Assembly: GCA_937926325.1 (NCBI GenBank)
Contig: CALAZQ010000086.1
Coordinates: 1 to 34,094 of the forward strand
Length of the DNA stretch: 34,094 bases
Reading direction: 5' to 3'
From: an uncultured Planctomycetaceae bacterium
GTDB lineage: Bacteria; Planctomycetota; Planctomycetia; Pirellulales; UBA1268
Under the pieces are notes generated by a model. That model did no database searches. It was given only the letters and a program-made list of their open reading frames with translations, and was not told where the DNA came from. Within the stretch, counting starts at the first letter, position 1; every line of letters begins with the position of its first letter. Positions 17,319-25,083 of the stretch are shown here, piece after piece. Made by a program: the position numbers and the translations under genes.

Positions 17319-19903
17319 TCCTCGGCCCCCGACGCCCTGGCCCCGTCCGCAGTAGCAGCGATCACCCGCGCCTGTTCTCGAAGTCGTTCACGACGGGAAA
17401 GAACCTTCGGCTTCGCCGCGGCAGGCTTTTTCTCCGCAACGGGCTTTTTCTCGGCCACCTTGGTCGCCACGGGCAGGGGTTTGTCGATCCGCAGCTCGCC
17501 GGCCTTCACCTTGTGAATGACCCAGTCTCCGTTTTGGGGTACATGAAGCTCACAAACAACCGACCCGTGCTTGCCGACCGGAGCATCCGCCGGAACGGTA
17601 ATCGGGAACGTCACCTCGTTGTCCCCCGGCGAAACAGCCACCTCTTTCACCGAACATTTGGCGGGCAGGCCCAACAGCAATGCCTTGGCCGACGTTTCGG
17701 CTGCGGTCGCGAGCTTGCCGACCATCAGTACCTCGCTGCCGAGTTCACCCGCTGCCCGATCAACGGCAAGCCGAAGCATCGGCTCCCGCACGTTGAGCGT
17801 GACGGGCCGGCTGGAAATCTCGAAACTTGGTCTGGTCTTGGCGAGCTCGCCTTTCGGCGTCACGGTGGCGGTTACCACCACCCCCCATGGTCCGATTGCC
17901 GCCTTGTCGTTTGCGTTAATCGGGTAGACCACCTCAGTGGCGTCGGCTGGAACGTTCACACCCGAAGCGGCCCCTACTCCCGGCGGCCGGAATGGAAAGG
18001 TCAGGCGAATCGCGCCGTCGAACCCCTCATCCCGTTTGATTTTCACCCGGAGATCGAGTCGCCCTGACTGCACCAAGGGCACAGCCGGTTCGATGAGTTC
18101 AATAGCAACGGGCACCGCGGCAACAACACAGACCGGCATGTGGTCACTGAAGCTCTGCCGCCAACAGGTGCGGTTGGGATTGCCATGAACAAGTTCCGTC
18201 GGCTGCTCAAGCCCGCCAACCACTCGGTGCGTCTCTTCCGCCGCGGTTGCTTGCGGCTGTGCCTGGGCGGCGGTTTTCGCGGCTGCGACGAGCTCGACCG
18301 ATGCCATGGTTGCGGTAAGGTCGGCATCGCTGGCCGCCTCAAAGACCAGCAGTGATGAAGGCGAATTGCCAGGCAATGGTGTCGGCGTCGACTGAACGCC
18401 TGCGGGGAGACCAGTCATCTGTGGTTGTACGGCCTCGCTGCTATCCGTTCGCGACGCGTTGACAAGCAACGCCATTCGATTGCCCCTGGGAATCTGCGGA
18501 AACAGCCGCTGCTGCGATTTGCTGGATGCCGGAGGCACCGAGACCCGCATGTCTGGTTCAACGGGTGTGGCCTCGATCCACCAGACGAAGGTCTCACCCC
18601 CTCGATCTTGGTGATCACTGACCCGCACAAGAAACGAACCCGTCTTTGGCACGGTTACCGTCATTGCACTGTCGGGACCGGCAGCATCGTCGTTGCCCGT
18701 GATTCGCTGACGCTTGTCGTCGTCGTGGTAGGCGTTCAGGGTGAGGTCGATCGGCGAACCGAGCCGGCGGCCCCAGGCACGCACATACCATTTCGAGCCT
18801 GCGGCCGCCTCGAATCGCATCCAGTCGATGTCTCCATTTTGCTGGAGCTGGCCCCAGACGGCAGCAGGGGTAGGGAACGTCTGGCACTTGGTGGGCTCAT
18901 TGTTGGGCTCTGCTTCCCGCGTTGCCGGCAACGGAGTGAGGCGAAATGGGACTCCTTCAGCTGATGGAATGCCGTCCCGAACCGCCACTGCATTGAAAAT
19001 ACTGTCGTGCCGCGTGTCTCGTCGGACCAGCTGTTTCGGGAGGGTCAGCTTGGAGGTCCAGTTGCCGTCGCCGTCTCCGAGCCACTCGACCGAGAGGGTC
19101 TCTCCCGGCTTGCCGCCGGGAGGCAAACCGACCAGAGGCGTCGGGAACCGTCCGATGTTGAGAAGGTAAAAGGAGTTGTCGTCACCGAGGTAGGCGCTCT
19201 CCCGAACCCGCAGAAAATAATCACCATCCCGCTCAACACGAGCAGCAATCATTGCATCTTGCTGTAACAGCGGGTGGTCGTCGCAGTCGGCGATGACGAA
19301 GCCGGCGGCATCGACCAGTTCGACCGCGGGGTCGAACGGGGTGTGGTTAAGCCGGACCCCCCGAAGACTGGCTGATATCTTTTCGCCCGCCTTCAGTGCG
19401 ATGCGGTAGGTATCAACGTCTTCTCGGCGGGCGACACCAGCCACGGTCTGGGTGGCCCCTCCCGGTAACTCAATCAACTCGGCCGCCTCCGGGCTGTCGT
19501 TTCGCTGTTTGTTGCCGCTGGCAGTCTCCTGCTCGATCCGAATGGGGCTGTCAATAACCACGAAGGTCCGCAGTTCTGAAAGCCCAGCCGGCGTCCGCAT
19601 CCGGATGCGGTGGTCACCAAGGGGGCAGTCGGCGGGAATTCGCAGTTTGACCTTCACCGTTCCACCATTGGGCTGCTCCAATCCAACCTGCTCGATCAGC
19701 CCATCCTCGAAAAACAACTCAATCGCTTCATCGAGTCGGCTGCCGGTGATGGTGACCTCGCACTCCCCTCCACGCTGGCCGGCGGGTGGCATAATCCGGC
19801 CGATCGCGGGAGCAGCGAGGCACGGCAAGGCCATGATCGTTGTCAGCAGGGGGACGCACCAGAGGACTGATCGCCTGACGAGAACGACAGTAGACCACTT
19901 CAT
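17315..19903 (-). CDS. Exported IPT/TIG and PPC-domain protein with Lys/Ala-rich tail
   Basis: A large secreted beta-rich protein, 862 aa. After a signal peptide (hydrophobic to about residue 30, ending near CLAAPA) comes an IPT/TIG-like domain (IMPPAGQRGGECEVTITG, about 32-118). Two pre-peptidase C-terminal (PPC) domains follow at about 145-245 (DVDTYRIALKAGEKI and DGDYFLRVRES) and 335-440 (EAEPNNEPTKCQTF and GDIDWMRFEAAAGSKW). Further Ig-like beta regions reach about residue 800. The C-terminus is a Lys/Ala/Pro-rich tail with repeated EKKPVAEKKPAAAKP, possibly for contact with the cell surface or DNA-like polyanions. I chose the ATG at 19903, preceded by ggagga, over the ATG at 19921. It lies between the DUF1501 and DUF1549/DUF1553 genes and probably forms part of the same exported complex. 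Confidence 0.88.
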   Translation of the reverse strand: MKWSTVVLVRRSVLWCVPLLTTIMALPCLAAPAIGRIMPPAGQRGGECEVTITGSRLDEAIELFFEDGLIEQVGLEQPNGGTVKVKLRIPADCPLGDHRIRMRTPAGLSELRTFVVIDSPIRIEQETASGNKQRNDSPEAAELIELPGGATQTVAGVARREDVDTYRIALKAGEKISASLRGVRLNHTPFDPAVELVDAAGFVIADCDDHPLLQQDAMIAARVERDGDYFLRVRESAYLGDDNSFYLLNIGRFPTPLVGLPPGGKPGETLSVEWLGDGDGNWTSKLTLPKQLVRRDTRHDSIFNAVAVRDGIPSAEGVPFRLTPLPATREAEPNNEPTKCQTFPTPAAVWGQLQQNGDIDWMRFEAAAGSKWYVRAWGRRLGSPIDLTLNAYHDDDKRQRITGNDDAAGPDSAMTVTVPKTGSFLVRVSDHQDRGGETFVWWIEATPVEPDMRVSVPPASSKSQQRLFPQIPRGNRMALLVNASRTDSSEAVQPQMTGLPAGVQSTPTPLPGNSPSSLLVFEAASDADLTATMASVELVAAAKTAAQAQPQATAAEETHRVVGGLEQPTELVHGNPNRTCWRQSFSDHMPVCVVAAVPVAIELIEPAVPLVQSGRLDLRVKIKRDEGFDGAIRLTFPFRPPGVGAASGVNVPADATEVVYPINANDKAAIGPWGVVVTATVTPKGELAKTRPSFEISSRPVTLNVREPMLRLAVDRAAGELGSEVLMVGKLATAAETSAKALLLGLPAKCSVKEVAVSPGDNEVTFPITVPADAPVGKHGSVVCELHVPQNGDWVIHKVKAGELRIDKPLPVATKVAEKKPVAEKKPAAAKPKVLSRRERLREQARVIAATADGARASGAEE

Positions 19904-19961
19904 GGAAGTCCTCCAACGCAAGCCTGAACGAGGAGTTGACCCAGCGGATCAGACACAGCAA

Positions 19962-21296
19962 TCAGGCCAGCAGGTCGCGACGGACCTTGCCACCGTCGAC
20001 GATCTCCACCGGCCTTGCGCCCGGGGCCATCAGTTCCTTCTCGGCCACGATGCCGAGGCAATGATAGACGGTGGTTGCAAGATCCTCGATTGTCATCGGA
20101 TCCTCAAATGGCTCGGCCGCAATGGCATCGGATGCCCCGTAGACGAGCCCCCGTTTCATTCCACCGCCTGCCATCACGACACTGAACACCTTCGGCCAGT
20201 GATCCCGGCCTGAGTCGTTGTTGATTTTGGGCGTCCGCCCAAACTCGCTGGAAACCATCACCAAGGTCGAGTCGAGCAACCCTCGGCGGTCGAGGTCATT
20301 GATCAATGCGGCATAAGCCTGATCGAACGGCGGAAGCGTTTTGTCGATGCCCTGCCGAATCCGCTGGTGCATGTCCCAGCCGCCATACGACAGGGTCACA
20401 AATCGAACACCGGCTTCGACAAGCCGCCGCGCCAGCAGCATCCGCTGGCCGGCCTGATGACGGCCATATTCGTCCCGGACTTCCTTCGATTCCGCGGCGA
20501 TATCAAAGGCAGCCTGAGCCTCGGCCGAACTGACAAGGTCGTACGCTCGTTGATAAAAAGTGTCGATCGCAGCGATGTCATTCGAGTGTTCCATCCGCTC
20601 GAAATGACGGCCGACTACTTCACGGAGCCGCCGCCTCGACTCAAATCGGCCACCGTCCACTCCCTTCGGAAGCGAGAGGTCCCGAACGGTGAAATTGTTG
20701 CTGGCCGGATCCGAACCGAGCGTGAACGGGCCGAACGCACTGCCGAGGTAGCCCGCCCCGGCGTCGGGAGCGGGCAGATTGGGCAGGCAGACATACGGTG
20801 GCAGATTGGCCCGGGGGCCGAGTTCATGCGAGACAACGCTGCCGAGGCTCGGAAACGTCAACGCCGGGCTGGGCTTGTACCCGGTGAACATGTTGTGGGT
20901 TCCCCGCTCGTGGGCCGCCTCACCATGGGTCATCGAACGGATGACGGTAATTTTGTCGGCAATCTTCGCGGTTCGTTTCAGATGCTGGTTGAACCGCACG
21001 CCCGGGATCACGGTTTCAATGCTGCCCAATTCACCGCGGTATTCCAGCGGCGAGAGCGGCTTGGGGTCAAAGGTCTCCTGCTGCGCCCAGCCGCCGGGCA
21101 GCCAGATGTGAATCACGCTCTTGGCGGTGCCTTCGAAGTGCTCAAATTGCTTCGCGTCGGCCAACACGGACTTTGCCTTCAGGAACGTCCCGAGTGACAG
21201 TCCCAGTCCGGCCAGAGACCCGACCTGCAGAAATTCCCGCCGTCCCGGCATGCCCGAGTGTCTCTGACAATTCGTTGCCATCGCGTGGTGACCCAT
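19962..21296 (-). CDS. DUF1501 family protein with Tat signal
   Basis: A 444-aa exported protein of the DUF1501 family (alkaline-phosphatase/sulfatase-like fold). A twin-arginine signal is present: PGRREFLQVGSLAGLGLSLG. Family segments include SVIHIWLPGGWAQQETFDPK, IRSMTHGEAAHERGTHNMF, GVRFVTLSYGGWDMH and STLVMVSSEFGRTPKIN, followed by a GRDHWPKVFSVVMAGGG metal-site-like stretch. I prefer the ATG at 21296, which follows aaaagggcacgact; the ATG at 21281 is possible, and a longer frame to 21473 adds a Cys/Arg-rich leader without similarity. It is first in the minus-strand block (59 bp before the PPC gene). DUF1501 and DUF1549/DUF1553 genes occur side by side very often in Planctomycetes; hydrolase activity is suspected but not shown. 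Confidence 0.92.
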   Translation of the reverse strand: MGHHAMATNCQRHSGMPGRREFLQVGSLAGLGLSLGTFLKAKSVLADAKQFEHFEGTAKSVIHIWLPGGWAQQETFDPKPLSPLEYRGELGSIETVIPGVRFNQHLKRTAKIADKITVIRSMTHGEAAHERGTHNMFTGYKPSPALTFPSLGSVVSHELGPRANLPPYVCLPNLPAPDAGAGYLGSAFGPFTLGSDPASNNFTVRDLSLPKGVDGGRFESRRRLREVVGRHFERMEHSNDIAAIDTFYQRAYDLVSSAEAQAAFDIAAESKEVRDEYGRHQAGQRMLLARRLVEAGVRFVTLSYGGWDMHQRIRQGIDKTLPPFDQAYAALINDLDRRGLLDSTLVMVSSEFGRTPKINNDSGRDHWPKVFSVVMAGGGMKRGLVYGASDAIAAEPFEDPMTIEDLATTVYHCLGIVAEKELMAPGARPVEIVDGGKVRRDLLA

Positions 21297-21489
21297 AGTC
21301 GTGCCCTTTTCCCGAAGATTGTGTGCCATGGCTGTCTGGAACCATCCACTCGATGAAAATTTTCGCCGACCGCCGCACTGTCTGCAACAATGTTGTCCGT
21401 CGAGTCGCCTTACATGTCTGGTGCTCCGGTGGAGCGGCCGCCGCGTATCAGATTGAGACACCGTACCATGCACCCGAAAGGGGGGAGTG

Positions 21490-21846
21490 ATGGCAGTCGC
21501 AGTAACCGAAGCCGAAGACGGGGTTGTTGAAGTCGCCGTGACCGGCAGTCTGACGCGATCAGACTATGACCATTTCGTGCCCGTGCTTGAACGAAAGATG
21601 AAGGACGGGAAGGTAAAAATCCTGTTTTCGATGCACGATTTCACCGGCTGGGACATCGGTGCGCTCTGGGAGGACATCAAGTTCGATTTCAAGCATTTCG
21701 GTGACATCGAACGCCTCGCCATGGTCGGTGAGAAGAAATGGGAGGAAGGCATGGCCTGGTTCTGCAAACCATTCACCACTGCCAAGGTGGCCTATTTCGA
21801 CCAGGGGCAGATCGACACCGCCCGATCGTGGCTGCGGGGCGAGTGA
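21490..21846 (+). CDS. SpoIIAA-like (STAS-fold) protein
   Basis: A 118-aa single-domain protein matching the SpoIIAA-like family (PF11964 type). Typical features are VEVAVTGSLTRSDYDHFVP, then KILFSMHDFTGWDIGALWED, FKHFGDIERLAMVGEKKWEEGM and a final AKVAYFDQGQIDTARSWL. The family has a STAS-like fold but lacks a clear phosphorylatable Ser of true anti-sigma antagonists; its biochemical role is unclear and lipid or partner binding has been suggested. The ATG at 21490 sits behind aaaggggggagtg; GTG at 21487 would add one residue. It is divergent from the DUF1501 gene (193 bp apart) and converges on uvrC with only 4 bp between stops. Confidence 0.88.
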   Translation: MAVAVTEAEDGVVEVAVTGSLTRSDYDHFVPVLERKMKDGKVKILFSMHDFTGWDIGALWEDIKFDFKHFGDIERLAMVGEKKWEEGMAWFCKPFTTAKVAYFDQGQIDTARSWLRGE

Positions 21847-21850
21847 TCAA

Positions 21851-23230
21851 TCAGTCGCCGTCAGCGAGTGTTCGCTTACCGCGGAGCAGATGGTGGTAAT
21901 GCTGGGCGAAACGGTGGGCTTCGTCGCGGACATACTCCAGCAGCCGTAGTGAGAACGCATGCCGTGACAGCCGCAGCGGCTCGGAACGGCCTGGCAGGAA
22001 AATCTCTTCCTCCCGTTTGGCCAACGAAAGGATGCAGGGAGGCTCGATGCCGAGTGAGTCGACCGCATCGAGGGCCGCCGACAGCTGTCCTTTGCCGCCG
22101 TCGATCAGGAAGATGTCGGGCAGGGCCGCCCCTTCCCGGACCAGCCGTGAGAACCGGCGGGCGACCACCTCGTGAATGCTCTTGAAGTCGTCAATACCGT
22201 CAACAGTCTTGATGCGGTACCGCTTATAGCCCGGCTTGAATGGCAGGCCGTCGATGAACTGCACCAGGCTGGCGACCGTCTCGTTGCCCGCCAGGTGGGC
22301 AATATCGACGCCCTCGATGACCCGCGGGGGCTTGGCCAGGCCCAATACCTTTTCCAGCCCAGCCAGCCCCTTCTTGGGATCGACCAGAAACACCTCGGGC
22401 TGCACGTGTTCTTCGAGATCACCCCGCTCATGCAGCCGCTCAAGCAGTCTGATTTCATCCCGTAGCCGGGCCGCCTTTTCAAACTCCAGGGCCTTCGAGG
22501 CGTCGAGCATCTCCTGCCGCAGCTGCGCCAGCAGCTTCTGCTTGCCCCCTTCCAGAAATGTCTTCAGCCGGTTGATGTCCTTCCGGTACTCCGCCTTTGA
22601 GATCCGCAGGTTGCAGGGGGCCGTGCACTGGTCGATCGAGGCGAGCAGGCAGGGCCGAAACCACCGCCACTGTGGGTCGTCGGCGTCGATGTCGAGCGAG
22701 CAGGTGCGAAATTTGAAAATCCGCTGCAGCACCACGATTGCCCCCCGCAGGCTGCCGGCACTGGGAAAGGGGCCGTAGAGCTTCACCCCCTTGGACGCTG
22801 GTGAGCGGGTGAACTCGACCCGGGGAAAGTCTTCGTGGGTGGTGATCTGCAGGTAGGGAAAGGTCTTGTCGTCTTTCTGCAGCGAGTTGAACCGGGGCTG
22901 CACATCCTTGATCAGCCGGCTTTCCAGCAGCAGGGCATCGACCTCGCTGTCGGCCTCGAGATAGTCGATGTCGCGGATTTCCTGCACCAGATCGGCGGTC
23001 CGGCGATCGAGTTCCGCCGCCTTGAGGAAATAGCTGCCCGCCCGGCTCCGCAGGTTCTTGGCCTTGCCGACATAAATCACCCGCCCGGCCGCGTCCTTCA
23101 TCAGGTAGACGCCGGGCGTCTGGGGAAACTCCCGGACCTTCCGGGCAGCCGCCGAGCGGTCGCGGGCGGCCGCCGCGGCATCGGTGTCGGCGGGCAGGGT
23201 CTCAGCGGATGGGTCGGGAGTGGCGTCCAC
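21851..23230 (-). CDS. uvrC: Short-form excinuclease ABC subunit C (UvrC)
   Basis: Nucleotide-excision-repair nuclease making the dual incisions at UvrB-bound lesions. Present are the GIY-YIG domain (PGVYLMKDAAGRVIYVGKAK), four Cys of the Fe-S type region ending in CTAPC, the UVR motif (ALEFEKAARLRDEI), and the RNase-H-like endonuclease with GVDIAH, LIDGGKGQL and DEAHRFAQHYHH, so all expected catalytic Asp/His are kept. Absent are the C-terminal helix-hairpin-helix pair and most of the roughly 100 residues normally between UVR motif and RNase H domain; length is about 459 aa against about 600. The start is uncertain: I chose GTG at 23230, six bases behind a TACAAT hexamer; a TTG at 23335 would add 35 residues. 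The ending is abrupt but followed at once by the opposite gene, so there is no decayed remnant. Confidence 0.92.
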   Translation of the reverse strand: MDATPDPSAETLPADTDAAAAARDRSAAARKVREFPQTPGVYLMKDAAGRVIYVGKAKNLRSRAGSYFLKAAELDRRTADLVQEIRDIDYLEADSEVDALLLESRLIKDVQPRFNSLQKDDKTFPYLQITTHEDFPRVEFTRSPASKGVKLYGPFPSAGSLRGAIVVLQRIFKFRTCSLDIDADDPQWRWFRPCLLASIDQCTAPCNLRISKAEYRKDINRLKTFLEGGKQKLLAQLRQEMLDASKALEFEKAARLRDEIRLLERLHERGDLEEHVQPEVFLVDPKKGLAGLEKVLGLAKPPRVIEGVDIAHLAGNETVASLVQFIDGLPFKPGYKRYRIKTVDGIDDFKSIHEVVARRFSRLVREGAALPDIFLIDGGKGQLSAALDAVDSLGIEPPCILSLAKREEEIFLPGRSEPLRLSRHAFSLRLLEYVRDEAHRFAQHYHHLLRGKRTLADGD

Positions 23231-23236
23231 GACTCG

Positions 23237-23242
23237 ATTGTA
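23237..23242 (-). promoter_or_regulatory. Possible -10 element (TACAAT) of uvrC
   Basis: On the minus strand TACAAT (five of six consensus) lies six bases before GTG at 23230. With the usual distance from -10 to transcription start, the mRNA would begin at or next to the start codon, so uvrC may be leaderless. TTGTGC is upstream with a too-short 14-base spacer. Confidence 0.4.
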
Positions 23243-23470
23243 GCCCAGCCGGTCCCGCACAAGGCCGGCTGGGACACGTCTCAGCAGCGAAGACTCGTCG
23301 GGGAGCAGGGCAGCCCCTCGTCGTCGTGACAGCAACGGGTCGGGGGAACTTGCAGCGGCACCATTCCAAGAGCCGCAGGTGGCGGGCCGTCTCGACGATC
23401 AGTTGAACGGCGGTAGGTCGGCGACGGCCTCACGCGGTTGTCTCTCGCCGCTCTGCCACCCTCATGCCGC

Positions 23471-25024
23471 TCAGACCGCAACCGCTGCGTCGTCGTGAAC
23501 GGTTGGCAGGCTCGTCTCCCCCATCAGGTAGCGATCGCACTCGCGGGCCGCCTCGCGGCCTTCATTGATCGCCCAGACCACCAGGCTCTGGCCCCGCCGG
23601 CAGTCGCCCGCCGCGAAGACGCCCTCAAGGTTGGTCGCATACCTGCCGTACTCAGCCGCGAAGTTCGACCGCTTGTCCCGCTCGAGGCCGAGTTCGTCGG
23701 CAATCGTCGCCTCGGGGCCACCGAAGCCCAGGGCCAGCAGCACCATCTGGCAGGGCCACTCTTGCTCACTGCCTTCGACCACCGAAAAGGGCGGCCCGCC
23801 TTCCTGCGGCTTGCTCCAGTCAAGCCGCACGGTCTTCACGCCCCGCAGGTTACCGGCATCATCCCCGAGGAACTCGACGGTCTGCACGGAGAACTCGCGG
23901 GGGTCTCCGGGCAGTTGCTTCCCCGGCACGTGGGCGTAGTCAAACCGGGCGGCCGCCTCCACGTGGCCGTAATCCTTTCGCAGAATCTTCGGCCACTGCG
24001 GCCAGGGGTTGTTCGCCCCGCGTTCAGCCGGTGGCTGGGGCACGATCTCAAAGGTCACCAGCGACCGGCAGCCGTGCCGCAGCGAGGTGCCGATGCAGTC
24101 GGTGCCGGTGTCACCACCGCCGATCACGATCACATCCTTGTCCTTGGCCGAAATGTAGTGGCCGTCGGCATGGTGCGAGTCGAGCAGGCTGCGGGTGTTG
24201 GCGGTGAGAAAGTCCATGGCAAAGTGAATGCCCGAAAGATCACGGCCCGGCGTCTTGGCGAAGAAGTCGTTGGGCCGGGTCGAGCCCACACAGAGCACGA
24301 CGGCGTCGAAGTCGGCCATCAGCTTTGCCGCGGGCAGATCCTTGCCGATTTCGACACCGGTCCGGAAGACCACGCCCTCCTCGGCCAGCAGCCGAACCCG
24401 CCGCTCGACCACCTTCTCTTTGTCGAGCTTCATGTTGGGAATGCCATACATCAGCAGGCCGCCGATCCGGTCGGCCCGCTCGAAGACCGTCACGAGGTGG
24501 CCGGCCCGGTTGAGCTGGGCGGCACAGGCCAGTCCCGCCGGTCCTGATCCGACCACGGCCACCTTCTTGTCGGTCCGCGAGGCCGGTGGCTCCGGCACGA
24601 TCCAGCCTTCCTCCCAGCCCCGGTCGACAATTGAACACTCGATCTGTTTGATGGTCACCGGGGGCTCGTGAATGCCCAGAACGCAGGAGCCCTCGCACGG
24701 TGCGGGGCAGACCCGGCCGGTGAACTCCGGGAAGTTGTTGGTCTTGTGCAGCCGTTCAAGCGCCTCCTGCCAGTGGCCGCGGTAGACCAGATCATTCCAT
24801 TCAGGAATCAGGTTTCGCACCGGGCAGCCGGCCGCCATGTTCGCCATTAAGTCGGCGGTGTGGCAGAAGGGCACGCCACAGTCCATGCAGCGGGAACCCT
24901 GATCCTGCAGGTCAACGATCGGCAGGTCGACGTGAAACTCGTTCCAGTCGCCGATGCGTACGATCGGGTCCCGCTCGGAATAGGTCTGCCGATCGACGGT
25001 CATGAAGCCGCGGGGGTTGCCCAT
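23471..25024 (-). CDS. gltD: Glutamate synthase (NADPH) small subunit
   Basis: Beta subunit of NADPH-GOGAT, 517 aa; passes electrons from NADPH through FAD and Fe-S clusters to GltB, which makes glutamate from glutamine and 2-oxoglutarate. The N-terminal Fe-S domain has [26 protein letters not shown] and [12 protein letters not shown]. The FAD motif is [19 protein letters not shown] with [16 protein letters not shown], and the NADPH motif is [11 protein letters not shown]. The C-terminal FAD contact is [19 protein letters not shown]. The ATG at 25024 is preceded by aaggaga at good spacing; a longer frame to 25189 overlaps the end of gltB and has no similarity. It follows gltB after 59 bp, consistent with one operon. 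Confidence 0.95.
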   Translation of the reverse strand: MGNPRGFMTVDRQTYSERDPIVRIGDWNEFHVDLPIVDLQDQGSRCMDCGVPFCHTADLMANMAAGCPVRNLIPEWNDLVYRGHWQEALERLHKTNNFPEFTGRVCPAPCEGSCVLGIHEPPVTIKQIECSIVDRGWEEGWIVPEPPASRTDKKVAVVGSGPAGLACAAQLNRAGHLVTVFERADRIGGLLMYGIPNMKLDKEKVVERRVRLLAEEGVVFRTGVEIGKDLPAAKLMADFDAVVLCVGSTRPNDFFAKTPGRDLSGIHFAMDFLTANTRSLLDSHHADGHYISAKDKDVIVIGGGDTGTDCIGTSLRHGCRSLVTFEIVPQPPAERGANNPWPQWPKILRKDYGHVEAAARFDYAHVPGKQLPGDPREFSVQTVEFLGDDAGNLRGVKTVRLDWSKPQEGGPPFSVVEGSEQEWPCQMVLLALGFGGPEATIADELGLERDKRSNFAAEYGRYATNLEGVFAAGDCRRGQSLVVWAINEGREAARECDRYLMGETSLPTVHDDAAVAV

Positions 25025-25083
25025 CGGTGGTCTCCTTGGTTCTACCTGTTGAAGTTGTTGTCTGCGTGTCTCGCGGTGCTGCC

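Noticed and set aside
21355..21395. Palindromes gaaaattttc (21355-21364) and caaca-a-tgttg (21385-21395) between the DUF1501 and SpoIIAA-like genes
   Set aside because: They sit in a divergent promoter region and could be operators, but short AT-rich palindromes arise by chance and there is no second copy to support a shared regulator.
21564..21850. A lost UvrC C-terminus encoded in another frame beyond the uvrC stop
   Set aside because: The minus-strand frames beyond 21851 show no helix-hairpin-helix sequence and the region is fully used by the SpoIIAA-like gene, so a recent frameshift is unlikely.
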